Below, in pieces: positions 31,947 through 43,829 of a stretch of 46,671 nt of DNA. The first letter of the stretch is position 1. Each line of letters opens with the position of its first letter. A program made the translations under genes and the position numbers. Below the pieces are notes generated by a model. That model worked only from the letters and a program-made list of their open reading frames with translations. It had not been told where the DNA came from and ran no database searches. The DNA lies in the NCBI RefSeq assembly GCF_029868855.1, contig NZ_JARWOV010000102.1:1-46671 (forward strand). The letters run 5' to 3'. Source of the stretch: Nocardia carnea. GTDB taxonomy: Bacteria; Actinomycetota; Actinomycetes; Mycobacteriales; Mycobacteriaceae.

Positions 31947-33068
31947 ATGACCGATCTCGGCCCCACCGGGGCAACCGCCAAGAACATGGCCTACCCCGCC
32001 GACGCCTGGTACGCCGCTGCCTGGGACCACGAAGTGGGGCGGCGCGAGATCCTCGCCCGCACCATTGCCGGTCGGCCGCTCGCCCTGTACCGCACCGAGG
32101 ACGGGCGCCCGGTCGCCCTCGCGGATGCCTGCTGGCATCGGCTGGCCCCGCTGTCGATGGGCAAACTCATCGGCGCCGACGGCATTCAATGCCCCTATCA
32201 CGGTCTGCAGTACAACTCGGCCGGCCGGTGCACATCGATGCCCGCCCAGCAGACGATCAACCCCTCGGCGATGGTCACCTCTTACCCGGTCGTCGAGCGG
32301 CACCGCTTCGTATGGGTGTGGACCGGCGATCCGATGTCGGCCGACCCGGCGACCATCCCCGATATGTTCCAAATGGATTCACCGGACTGGGCCGGGGACG
32401 GCCGGACCATCGATGTGCGGGCCAACTACCAGCTCGTTCTCGATAACCTGATGGATCTCACACATGAGGAATTCGTGCACTCGTCGTCCATCGGCCAGGA
32501 AGAACTCAGCGAATCCGATTTCGTGGTCACCCACGACGAGCGCACCGTCACGGTCACCCGGTGGATGCACAACATCGACGCGCCGCCGTTCTGGCTGAAG
32601 AACATGCGGGACAAGTTCCCCGGTTTCGAAGGCAAAGTGGATCGCTGGCAGATCATCGAGTTCCAGGCGCCGGGGACGATCCGGATCGATGTGGGCGTCG
32701 CCGAGGCCGGTACCGGAGCCCCGGACGGCGACCGCAGCCGAGGCGTGAACGGCTTCGTGATGAACACGATCTCGCCGGTCGACGAACGTAGCGCGCTGTA
32801 CTTCTGGGCATTCATGCGTAACTACCGACTCGACAGCCAACTGATCACCACCCAGCTCCGCGACGGTGTGCACGGTGTATTCGCCGAGGACGAAGCCATG
32901 CTCACCGCCCAGCAGAGCGCCATCGAAGCCAACCCGGATCACGAGTTCTACAACCTCAATATCGACGCCGGTGGTATGTGGGTGCGGCGGATCCTGCAAC
33001 GGATGATCGAAGCGGAACGGCGCGGGACCGCCGATACTGCCGCATTCAGCGCGGAAGCGGTGCAGTGA
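31947..33068 (+). CDS. vanA: Rieske oxygenase, vanillate O-demethylase oxygenase-like
   Basis: 373 residues. The [2Fe-2S] Rieske motif is C62-x-H64 (DACWHRLAP) and C82-x2-H85 (QCPYHGLQY). The mononuclear iron site is NLMDLTHEEFVH (His173, His178). This is the single-component oxygenase used by O-demethylases for vanillate and related methoxybenzoates, which need VanB as reductase. Family members also oxidise other methyl- or methoxy-aromatics, so the exact substrate is not fixed. It is coupled to vanB (one base gap), and a PadR operator lies just before it. Confidence 0.88.
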   Translation: MTDLGPTGATAKNMAYPADAWYAAAWDHEVGRREILARTIAGRPLALYRTEDGRPVALADACWHRLAPLSMGKLIGADGIQCPYHGLQYNSAGRCTSMPAQQTINPSAMVTSYPVVERHRFVWVWTGDPMSADPATIPDMFQMDSPDWAGDGRTIDVRANYQLVLDNLMDLTHEEFVHSSSIGQEELSESDFVVTHDERTVTVTRWMHNIDAPPFWLKNMRDKFPGFEGKVDRWQIIEFQAPGTIRIDVGVAEAGTGAPDGDRSRGVNGFVMNTISPVDERSALYFWAFMRNYRLDSQLITTQLRDGVHGVFAEDEAMLTAQQSAIEANPDHEFYNLNIDAGGMWVRRILQRMIEAERRGTADTAAFSAEAVQ

Positions 33069-33069
33069 G

Positions 33070-34059
33070 ATGGCGGACAACCAGATCATCTGGCAGAACG
33101 GCCGGGTCACTTCGACGAGCCGGGTGGCCGAGGGTATCGCCCGGATCGATATCGCCACCGAAATCGCCTGTCCCGCAGCGCCCGGAGCGCATGTGGATAT
33201 CCGGACAGACACCGGCGATATGCGTTCGTACTCGATCGTCACCAGCGCCGACGGCGGCCGCCACCTCACTCTCGGGGTGCGGCTGTCGCCGGCATCGCGC
33301 GGCGGATCGCGGTTCATGCACGGTCTCGTTCCCGGCGATCCGCTCGTCCTCACGACCCCGCAGCAGAACTTTCCGCTCAGGATCGGCGCCCGCAGCTACG
33401 TGCTGCTCGCGGGCGGTATCGGCATCACCGCGGTGGCGGCGATGGCCGCGGTCCTGCGCCGGGTGGGTGCGGACTATCGCTTCGTCTATGTCGGCCGCAG
33501 CCGCGACGCCATGGCCTTTGTCCCCGAACTCGCCGCGTTGCACGGCGACCGGCTCGAGCTGCATATCGACGCCGAGGGCACCGGATTGGCGGTTCCCCGT
33601 TTTGTCGAAGAGATCGATGCGGGCACCGAACTGTACATGTGCGGTCCGATCCGGTTGATGGACGCGGTACGGCGCCGGTGGGAAGCCGCGGCGTTGCCGG
33701 GACCGAATCTTCGGTACGAGACCTTCGGTAACAGCGGATGGTTCGATCCGGAGGAATTCACCGTCGCTGTTCCCGGACTCGGCCTCGAAGTGGCTGTCGG
33801 CGAGAACGAATCGCTGCTCGATGCCCTCGAACGTGCCGGCGCCGACGTGATGTCCGACTGCCGGAAAGGGGAGTGCGGACTCTGTGTGGTCGACATCGTC
33901 GATCTCCACGGGACGATCGATCACCGCGACGTCTTCTTCAGCGAAGCGCAGAAATCCACGTCCACCAAGATGTGCGCCTGCGTTTCCCGCATTGTGCGCG
34001 ATGCGAAACGCGGCCGGTCCCGCGCGGGTGGCGCCGCCGTGACACTCGACCTCCAGTAA
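33070..34059 (+). CDS. vanB: VanB-type ferredoxin reductase
   Basis: 329 residues carrying the class IA reductase layout: an FMN/flavin domain with RSYSIVTS (about 52-59), an NAD-binding part (LLAGGIGITAVAAM, LYMCGPIRLMDAV), and a C-terminal plant-type [2Fe-2S] ferredoxin with Cys264, Cys269 and Cys272 in CRKGECGLC and Cys302 in KMCACVS. It moves electrons from NADH to the VanA oxygenase. It follows vanA directly. An inverted repeat lies between it and vanK. Confidence 0.9.
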   Translation: MADNQIIWQNGRVTSTSRVAEGIARIDIATEIACPAAPGAHVDIRTDTGDMRSYSIVTSADGGRHLTLGVRLSPASRGGSRFMHGLVPGDPLVLTTPQQNFPLRIGARSYVLLAGGIGITAVAAMAAVLRRVGADYRFVYVGRSRDAMAFVPELAALHGDRLELHIDAEGTGLAVPRFVEEIDAGTELYMCGPIRLMDAVRRRWEAAALPGPNLRYETFGNSGWFDPEEFTVAVPGLGLEVAVGENESLLDALERAGADVMSDCRKGECGLCVVDIVDLHGTIDHRDVFFSEAQKSTSTKMCACVSRIVRDAKRGRSRAGGAAVTLDLQ

Positions 34060-34067
34060 CACCACCC

Positions 34068-34094
34068 CAGCGCCCCCGGAACCGAGGGGCGCTG
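34068..34094 (+). repeat. Hairpin between vanB and vanK
   Basis: CAGCGCCCC (34068-34076) pairs with GGGGCGCTG (34086-34094) around a 9-base loop, inside the operon gap and just before the vanK ribosome site. It may lower vanK expression or protect the 3' end of the vanAB mRNA. Confidence 0.55.
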
Positions 34095-34112
34095 CCCCGG
34101 AAGGAAAATCGC

Positions 34113-35459
34113 GTGGACCTTCGCGCTCGCATCGACGCCTCGCCGATGCACCCTTATCAATGGCTGATCGTTGCGCTGTGTGTCGCGCTGAACCTGCTCG
34201 ACGGGTTCGATGTGATGGCGCTTGCCTTTACCGCCAACAGTATTCGCGACGATTTCGGACTCGACGGCGCGACCATCGGCGTCCTGCTCAGTGCGGGTCT
34301 CATCGGTATGGCGGTCGGTGCGTTCACTCTCGCTCCGGTAGCCGACCGATTCGGGCGGCGGCCCCTGATCCTCGCCTCCGTCGCGCTCGCCACGCTGGGA
34401 ATGGCGTTGTCGGCCGCCGCCGGCTCGGTGTGGCAGCTGGGCACTTGGCGAGTGGTCACCGGACTCGGTATCGGCGGAATCCTGGCCTGCACCACCGTCA
34501 TCGCCAGCGAATACTCTTCCGGCCGCCGACGCGGTCTCGCCATCAGCATCTACACCGCCGGATACGGGATCGGGGCGACGCTGGGTGGACTTGCCGCCGT
34601 TCAGCTGCAGAACGAGTTCGGCTGGCGGGCAGTCTTCGTCACCGGTGCAGTCCTCACCGGTCTGGTACTGGTGCTGCTCTTCGTCGCACTACCCGAGTCG
34701 ATCGAATTCCTGGCCTCCCGCGGGCGTCCGAGTGACCTGTCCGAGGTGAACCGGATCGCGGTGCGCATCGGGCAGGACCCGGTCGAGAAGCTCGAGGCAG
34801 GCACCGCGCCGGAGGAAAACCGGGCGGGACGTGCGACAGAACTGTTCTCGCTCCGGCATCGACGCCCGACGCTGCTGCTCTGGTTCGCCTTCTTCACCAC
34901 GATGTTCGGGTTCTATTTCGTGAACTCCTGGACGCCGTCGCTGTTGGAGACGGCCGGGTTGTCGAAAGACCAGAGCGCCACCGCGGGAATGATGCTGACG
35001 CTGGGCGGTGCCGTGGGATCGGTGTTCTTCGGGGTGCTGGCCGGCCGATGGTCGACACGCGGGGTGCTGATCGTGTTCACCGTGTTGTCTGCGCTGTTCA
35101 TGGCCGTTTTCATTGCTTCGACCACGATTCTCATGGTGGCGTTCGTCCTCGGAATCCTGATCGGCGGCCTGATCAACGGTTGTATCGCGGGCCTGTACAC
35201 CCTGGCGCCGTCCCTGTACGGCCCGCGGGTGCGCAGCACCGGGGTGGGCTGGGCGATCGGAGTCGGCCGGGCCGGTGCCATCCTGGCCCCGACCGCGGCC
35301 GGTGTGCTGCTGGACCTCGGATGGACTGCGGAACAGCTGTATATCGGTGTCGCGGGAGTCGTCGTTCTCGCGGCGATAGCACTGACGTTCCTCCGCCCGG
35401 AGGTGCCGGGCAAGTCCGCCACTGCTGCTCCCTCGGCGGCGGTCGCACTCGGGCACTGA
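34113..35459 (+). CDS. vanK: MFS aromatic-acid:H+ symporter (VanK-like)
   Basis: 448 residues with 12 predicted membrane helices. The opening helix WLIVALCVALNLLDGFDVMALAFTA with DGFD is typical of the AAHS group of aromatic acid importers, and the loop motif ADRFGRRP matches MFS motif A. Helix 7 begins LLLWFAFFTTMFGFYFVNSWTP. A GTG start at 34113 with AAGGA is used. In van operons VanK imports vanillate, so here it should bring in the substrate of VanAB. The specific solute is inferred from context. Confidence 0.85.
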   Translation: MDLRARIDASPMHPYQWLIVALCVALNLLDGFDVMALAFTANSIRDDFGLDGATIGVLLSAGLIGMAVGAFTLAPVADRFGRRPLILASVALATLGMALSAAAGSVWQLGTWRVVTGLGIGGILACTTVIASEYSSGRRRGLAISIYTAGYGIGATLGGLAAVQLQNEFGWRAVFVTGAVLTGLVLVLLFVALPESIEFLASRGRPSDLSEVNRIAVRIGQDPVEKLEAGTAPEENRAGRATELFSLRHRRPTLLLWFAFFTTMFGFYFVNSWTPSLLETAGLSKDQSATAGMMLTLGGAVGSVFFGVLAGRWSTRGVLIVFTVLSALFMAVFIASTTILMVAFVLGILIGGLINGCIAGLYTLAPSLYGPRVRSTGVGWAIGVGRAGAILAPTAAGVLLDLGWTAEQLYIGVAGVVVLAAIALTFLRPEVPGKSATAAPSAAVALGH

Positions 35460-35495
35460 AACCTCGAGTCGTCTGAACCACACACCGGGCAGGTC

Positions 35496-35530
35496 GGGGG
35501 CCGGACAGGTGATGGCGCCGGCCGGCCCCC
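35496..35530. terminator. Hairpin between vanK and the convergent SRPBCC gene
   Basis: GGGGGCCGG (35496-35504) pairs with CCGGCCCCC (35522-35530) around a 17-base loop. It stands between two convergent genes and can end both transcripts. Confidence 0.6.
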
Positions 35531-35577
35531 CGGTCCGGAGCGACCGATCGGCCCGACGGCCGGCGCAGGTTCTCGGC

Positions 35578-36108
35578 TCAGGCCGGCCGTGACGGGTCAC
35601 CCGCGCTCCGGAGCACGGGTGCCCCGGCGACCGCTTTCGCGGTGGCGAGTCCGGCCAGATGGTGCAGCGAGTTGACGAGATGTTCGGGGCCGAACGGCGG
35701 GAAGTCGAGGTACTCGCGGATATGCGGGGGTACCGCCGACCAGTCATAGGTGTGCGTGACCTCGGTTTCGGCCGGGCCGAGCGGCGTCAGATCGTACCGC
35801 CAGAACCAGCCGCCGAACTCCAGCCGGCCGCCGTCCTTTTCCTCGCCGGTGAACCAGCCGATGGTGCGCGGCGGATCCAAGACGTGGACTTTGTTGGCGA
35901 CCCGATAGTCACCGTTCGGATGGTTCGGGTGATACATGTCCATCCGGAAGACCTGGCCCACGCTCGTCAGCGGCGCTCGATCGGCAGCCTCCTGGACCCA
36001 GCCGGTCCCGTCGAGCACCGAATGGGTGGTGGGGTCGGCCAGTACCGCGAACACCGCATCGGCCGGTGCGGCGACGATCAGGGTTGCGCTCACGTGCTCC
36101 TCGGTCAC
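35578..36108 (-). CDS. SRPBCC (START-like) domain protein
   Basis: 176 residues from GTG at 36108 (RBS AAGGAG), starting VTEEHVSATLIVAAPADAVFAVLADPTTHSVLDGTGWV, the polyketide cyclase-type SRPBCC opening. It has a hydrophobic ligand pocket fold with Trp-rich strands (GWFTGEEKDGGRLEFGGWFWRYDL). Proteins of this kind bind lipids or polyketides or act as cyclases; the ligand is unknown. The frame runs further upstream to GTG 36186, but the stretch has no ribosome site. No neighbour gives a firm clue. Confidence 0.8.
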   Translation of the reverse strand: MTEEHVSATLIVAAPADAVFAVLADPTTHSVLDGTGWVQEAADRAPLTSVGQVFRMDMYHPNHPNGDYRVANKVHVLDPPRTIGWFTGEEKDGGRLEFGGWFWRYDLTPLGPAETEVTHTYDWSAVPPHIREYLDFPPFGPEHLVNSLHHLAGLATAKAVAGAPVLRSAGDPSRPA

Positions 36109-36237
36109 GGTGTGCTGCTCCTTATCCGCTCGGCTCCCGGCAATCGGGGCTGATTCGGCTTCCCGTTGGTCGGCAGGGATGCTCACTTGGTAGACGACGT
36201 GCCGGCGTGGGATTCATCGGTCCGGCGAGGACGACCT

Positions 36238-36270
36238 GCGGAGCACGTTCGGTTTCCGTACGTGCTCCGC
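36238..36270 (-). terminator. Terminator of the membrane protein gene
   Basis: GCGGAGCACGT (36238-36248) pairs perfectly with ACGTGCTCCGC (36260-36270) over an 11-base loop, about 35 bases past the 36306 stop on the minus strand. Confidence 0.65.
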
Positions 36271-36305
36271 CGGCTGTGGCTCGCGGATTGTTTCGGTCAG
36301 TGGGA

Positions 36306-36905
36306 TCAGCGGGCAGCGAGGCGGCGGAACTCCAGCAACGTGGCAATCGCGTAGCCGATGCCGCCGGCGCCGGCGAGGACCCAGAACGGGCCTGATGCGC
36401 CGAAGCAGAGCGCGACGCCCGCGACCAGTGCGAGCCAAGCGCCCAGACTGTAGTGCAGGACATTACGGCGGGCAGCGCCTTCGCTGAGATAGATGAGGCC
36501 GACGATCAGGCTGGAGCCGGCGGGCCACAGCACCGACTGCAGGTCGGGCAGGTCCAGGACGGACGTGAGACCGGTGATGGCGACCGCGAGGGCGGCGAAA
36601 CCCACCACCCAGGACAGACCGAGGAGTTTTCCGCTCAACGCTTCGGATTCCGGCACGGTCCGCTGGGCGCGCAGGGCCGCGACGGTGGCGCATACCGTCC
36701 CGGTTGCGAGACCGATTCCGAGCAGCGTTATCGGCAACCACTCGGGCAGGGTGACCAGGGAACCGGGTCCTGTGGAAATCGCGGCGGCTCCGTGGCCGAT
36801 GAGGTAGGCGAGGCCGAAACCGATGTAGGCGGCGCGGTTGTCGACCTCACCCGGCCGGGTGGCGGGCGAGATGTCGATCGGGGTGGCGAGGGTGGTGGTG
36901 GTCAT
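36306..36905 (-). CDS. Multi-pass membrane protein, family not recognised
   Basis: 199 residues with about six hydrophobic helices: AAYIGFGLAYLIGHGAAAIS, LPITLLGIGLATGTVCATVAAL, LGLSWVVGFAALAVAITGLTS, LWPAGSSLIVGLIYLSEG, LGAWLALVAGVALCFGA and GPFWVLAGAGGIGYAIATL. It begins with MTTTTLATPIDISPATRP and ends with basic residues, so the C-terminus is likely cytoplasmic. GGAG at 7 bases gives the start at 36905. It follows a quinone-reductase-like gene; in that gene's present frameshifted frame the TGA overlaps this ATG, otherwise the genes are 60 bases apart. They probably share a transcript. Function unknown. Confidence 0.7.
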   Translation of the reverse strand: MTTTTLATPIDISPATRPGEVDNRAAYIGFGLAYLIGHGAAAISTGPGSLVTLPEWLPITLLGIGLATGTVCATVAALRAQRTVPESEALSGKLLGLSWVVGFAALAVAITGLTSVLDLPDLQSVLWPAGSSLIVGLIYLSEGAARRNVLHYSLGAWLALVAGVALCFGASGPFWVLAGAGGIGYAIATLLEFRRLAAR

Positions 36906-38020
36906 GCTGTGTCTCCAGAGTCGCGGTGCGGGTCAGGCGTATGTGGTCGGGTTGTGGTGGCGGTTTCAGTCGGAGAGTGCGTCGGGTACGAGGACGACCT
37001 TCCCGGCGACGGTGCGGGATTCGGCCAGTGCCAGTGCGAACCGGCCTGGGACAGCGGGAATTCCGCCGCGATCTGGGGAGTGATCACGCCGTCCGCGACG
37101 AGCCGGAGAACCTGTGTGAGGTCGTCGCGCAGCCGGCTCCGGAAAGTATCGAGGCGGCGTTTACCGGCCCAGAAGTTGTAGAAGTGCGCGTTTTTTCCGT
37201 TGGGCAGGTAATTCCACAGCGTCAGCCGGGCGAACAGTTTCAGTACCGGCAATTGTGAATTACCGTCGATGTCCTTGGTCGACGCGGTGCCGTAGGAGAC
37301 CAGCGTTCCGCCGCGCCGCAGCAACCGCCACGACTCGACCACTCCCGCACCGCCGACGTGATCGAATACCGCGTCCACACCGTCGGGTGCGATTTCGCTG
37401 ATCCGCCGGTACATCTGCGGGTCGCGGTAGTCCACCGGGATCGCGCCCAGCTCGCGGACCGCCGGATGGTGCCGGGGCGCGGCCGTGCCGATCACCGTGA
37501 CCCCGTGGTGGCGGGCCAGTTGTACGAGCGTCGAACCCACACCGCCGTTGGCGCCCAGAACCACGATCGTCCCACCGGGACGGACCGCGGCGGTGCGGTG
37601 CAGCATCTGCCAGGCGGTGATGCCGTTCACCAGCACGGTTTCGGCCGCGGTCGCGGTTACGCCGTCCGGTACCGCCACCAGGTCGGCGGCATCCAGGAGC
37701 AGGGCACTGGCCCAGCCGCCGACCTTGGTGACCGCGGCGAAACGCCGGCCGACGAGATCGGGGTCGACTCCCTGGCCGGTGGCCGTGACGGTGCCGACCA
37801 CGTCGTATCCGGGAACGAAGGGGAACGGGGGCTGGTCGAAATACTTCCCGCGACGCATCTGCTGCTCGGCGAACGAGACGCCCGTGGCGGCGAGGGCCAG
37901 CACGACCTGCCCCGGTGGGGGCGAGGGGAGTTCGCGGGTTGTGACCTGGAGGCCGGCCGGCTCGACCTTGCCCGGCAGGACTATTTCGGTGGCGTAGGTG
38001 GGGGCGGTGCTGTGGCCCAT
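36902..38020 (-). CDS. Quinone-oxidoreductase-like MDR enzyme with C-terminal frameshift
   Basis: Zinc-free MDR reductase of the quinone-reductase/enoyl-reductase type. GroES-like part: PPFPFVPGYDVVGTVTATG; Rossmann motif: VVLGANGGVGSTLVQLARHHGVTVIGTAAP. The body is intact up to AAEFPLSQAG. Then the frame turns into a low-complexity tail ending at 36902. Near 37036 the other frame resumes the expected family end (ALALAESRTVAGKVVLVPDALSD, stop 36966-36968), giving a 351-residue protein if one missing base is restored. The break sits on a CCAGTG tandem repeat (37025-37036 on the + strand), so slippage or a sequencing error is plausible. A divergent TetR gene controls it. Confidence 0.75.
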   Translation of the reverse strand: MGHSTAPTYATEIVLPGKVEPAGLQVTTRELPSPPPGQVVLALAATGVSFAEQQMRRGKYFDQPPFPFVPGYDVVGTVTATGQGVDPDLVGRRFAAVTKVGGWASALLLDAADLVAVPDGVTATAAETVLVNGITAWQMLHRTAAVRPGGTIVVLGANGGVGSTLVQLARHHGVTVIGTAAPRHHPAVRELGAIPVDYRDPQMYRRISEIAPDGVDAVFDHVGGAGVVESWRLLRRGGTLVSYGTASTKDIDGNSQLPVLKLFARLTLWNYLPNGKNAHFYNFWAGKRRLDTFRSRLRDDLTQVLRLVADGVITPQIAAEFPLSQAGSHWHWPNPAPSPGRSSSYPTHSPTETATTTRPHTPDPHRDSGDTA

Positions 38021-38048
38021 GATGTGTATCCGATCGCTCAGAGGTAAC

Positions 38049-38116
38049 GACCGTAAGGTTACGCATGTAAGTGCTAAATGTGCAAGAGCTAACAGCTGTA
38101 AGTTTTGTTGTGTAAG
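38049..38116. promoter_or_regulatory. TGTAAG repeats and palindrome between MDR gene and tetR
   Basis: TGTAAG occurs at 38066-38071, 38097-38102 and 38111-38116 in direct order, and CGTAAGGTTACG (38052-38063) is a perfect 12-bp palindrome near the MDR gene start at 38020. Together they form the likely operator field for the TetR protein encoded at 38125. Confidence 0.5.
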
Positions 38117-38124
38117 GTGTTCGC

Positions 38125-38760
38125 ATGGAGGAGACAGCGCCCCGCCCCCGAGTACGCAACCGCCGCGGCGAAGGAGGTCGGCTGCGGGACGAAATCGTCG
38201 CGGCGGCGGTCGAACTGCTCGACGAGACCGGCGAGGAAAGCGCCGTCACCCTGCGTTCCGTCGCCCGCCGCGCCGGCATCGCGGCCCCTTCGATCTACCG
38301 GCATTTCCCGGACCAGCCCGCCATCATGCTCGCCGTCGTACGCAATGCCTTCACCGAGTTGGACGAACAACTCCGCGCCGCCTGGGACTCCGCCGCGGAT
38401 TCACCCCGGGAGCGCCTGCTAGCCATATGCCACGGCTATCTGGAATTCGCGCGTACTCGGCCCGGTCGCTACCGGGCGATGTTCGCCGGGGTCTGGATAC
38501 CCGATCTCACGCGGGCTTCCATAACCGAGGAGGACATGGCCACGCTCGGTCAGGAGACGCTCGCGTTGCTCACTCGGGCCGTCGAGAATTGTGTCGCCAC
38601 CGGCTGCGCTACCAGCACAGACGTGCGGGCGGACACCGTGGCGCTGTGGCTCGGCCTGCACGGGCTCGCCCATCAGCGAATGGTTTCCCCGTCGTTTCCG
38701 TGGCCACCGGATATCGCCGAACGCCTCATCACCGCGCTCGCCCACCTCACCGAGACCTGA
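38125..38760 (+). CDS. TetR-family regulator
   Basis: 211 residues. The DNA-binding part (SAVTLRSVARRAGIAAPSIYRHFPDQPAIMLAVV, about 38-70) has the S-I-Y-R-H-F recognition-helix end. The C-terminal domain is of the TetR_C_13-like kind with GYLEFARTRPGRYRAMFAG. It diverges from the frameshifted MDR oxidoreductase gene, which is the likely target. Start ATG at 38125, AAGG about 10 bases before it. Ligand unknown. Confidence 0.9.
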   Translation: MEETAPRPRVRNRRGEGGRLRDEIVAAAVELLDETGEESAVTLRSVARRAGIAAPSIYRHFPDQPAIMLAVVRNAFTELDEQLRAAWDSAADSPRERLLAICHGYLEFARTRPGRYRAMFAGVWIPDLTRASITEEDMATLGQETLALLTRAVENCVATGCATSTDVRADTVALWLGLHGLAHQRMVSPSFPWPPDIAERLITALAHLTET

Positions 38761-38825
38761 TGGGCGCGCGGCCGTAGCCGGAAACACCGAGCAGGACACG
38801 GCGGGTGGTGGTTGCCGAGAATCGT

Positions 38826-42285
<3,460 letters not shown>

Positions 42286-42289
<4 letters not shown>

Positions 42290-43644
42290 CGATACTCCCG
42301 CAGTCTCGGCCAGATTCCGAAGGCTATGTACGCCGCGGCGGCGATTCCGAGGATCACCGCACCGGGCGCCAGATAGTCGAGTACCCGGGCGCTGTGGAAA
42401 ATATTGCTGCGCAGCGCGTCCCGGGTTTCGGTGATACCGGCGGCCAGTGCCCTGTCCAGCGCTTCCACGTGGACCGTGGCGTTTTCGGCGCCGGGCGCGG
42501 TGGCGATCGTAGCGGCGCGGGCGAACTCGCCGCGATTCAGTGTGTCGTTCATCCGTTGATGCGCCGCCAGCCAATGCAGTAGGGCGGCGCGGGCGTCGGT
42601 GGTCGCACGGTCGGTGTGCCCGGCGAGCAGTTCGTTGAGCCGGGTGATATTGGCGTCGAAGGTGTGGTCGTAATCGCCGGTGGTATCGCGCCGCACCAGT
42701 TTCAGGGTTTCCGCGGAACGTGCCTGCTGCGCCAGGATCCGGCTCTCGGTGAGCCGGGCGGCCGGTACCGTGCCGTCGGAGCGGCCGCCCGACATCGCCG
42801 ATGCCGATACGGATCCGGCGATCACCGTCCACAGCAGCAGGATCAGCACCGCACCCGAGGCGAGCAGCAGACCCGGGTTGAACGTCCGGTGCCAGCGCCG
42901 GGCCATCAGCCGCTGTGCCCAGACCAGCCCGGCCAACGCCGCCAGTAGTGCGACGATCGCGACCAGCGGCGGCCGCACGTGCCGGTCCTGCGCCTCGTCC
43001 ACGGCGTCCGCGCGCCGGACGTAGAGTTGTTCGGCCATCGGCAGCAATTCGTTCTGCATCTGGTGCGACGCCTCGCTGAGATACGCGGCGCCGACCGGGT
43101 GACCTTCCCGGTTGTTCGCCCGCGCGGTCTCCACCAGACCCGAGTAGACCGGCAATCCGGAACCGATACCGATCCGCTGCCGATCGTCTTCGGCGCCCTC
43201 ACCGGACAGGGTCACCAGTTCGGCACCCGCCTCGCCCAGCGCCTGGCTGTAGCGGTCGCGCACCTGCTGCGGTTCCAGGCCGGCGGAGATGAAGGCGGTG
43301 GCCGCGGCGGCGTCCGCGACCGAGAGCGAGGTGTAGAGCCGGTGTGCGGCATTGGCATCGGGTTCGGTGCCGGCGAGCAGGACATCGAGATCGCGCTGGC
43401 GGTCGTGCACGGTGGCCCCGGTTATCGCACCGGACCCCAGGCACAGCACCACCAGTAGCAGCCCGATTCCGATGAGCCGTCCCGGCGAGGATTGCGCGAA
43501 CTGCCGCAACCTCGCCGGATTGAGCAACTTCCAGGCCGTTTCGACCCGGGGCCGCACAAGGCCGGACCGCCCGGTCGTGGGCGCCGGTTCCGGCTGGGCC
43601 GGTTCGGGTTCGGAGACCACCCGATCCACCGCCGACCGCGTCAT
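42286..43644 (-). CDS. glnX: Membrane protein GlnX
   Basis: 452 residues. Four membrane helices are seen: LIGIGLLLVVLCLGSGAITG, PPLVAIVALLAALAGLVWA, LLLASGAVLILLLWTVIAG and YLAPGAVILGIAAAAYIAFGIW. Two large helical extracytoplasmic regions resembling four-helix sensor bundles (YTSLSVADAAAATAFISAG and TESRILAQQARSAETLKLV) lie between them. In the mycobacterial system this receptor relays ligand-bound GlnH to PknG. GGAGG gives the start at 43644. First gene of the operon. The promoter must lie in the 185 bases shared with the divergent Nudix gene. Confidence 0.92.
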
Positions 43645-43829
43645 GTCCACCCTCCAACTCTGGGCGCCGTGTGCGCTGTATCGCTCTGCGGTATGTGGGC
43701 GATTCCGCTCACACCGCTGTCCTGAGCGTATTCGGTATTGTGCCCGCTCGCGCTTCGACCGCCACAACGACCATCCCCGCAGCCGGGTACGGCAGGATGG
43801 AAGGGGACGGTCGACGAGGACGGTGCGAG

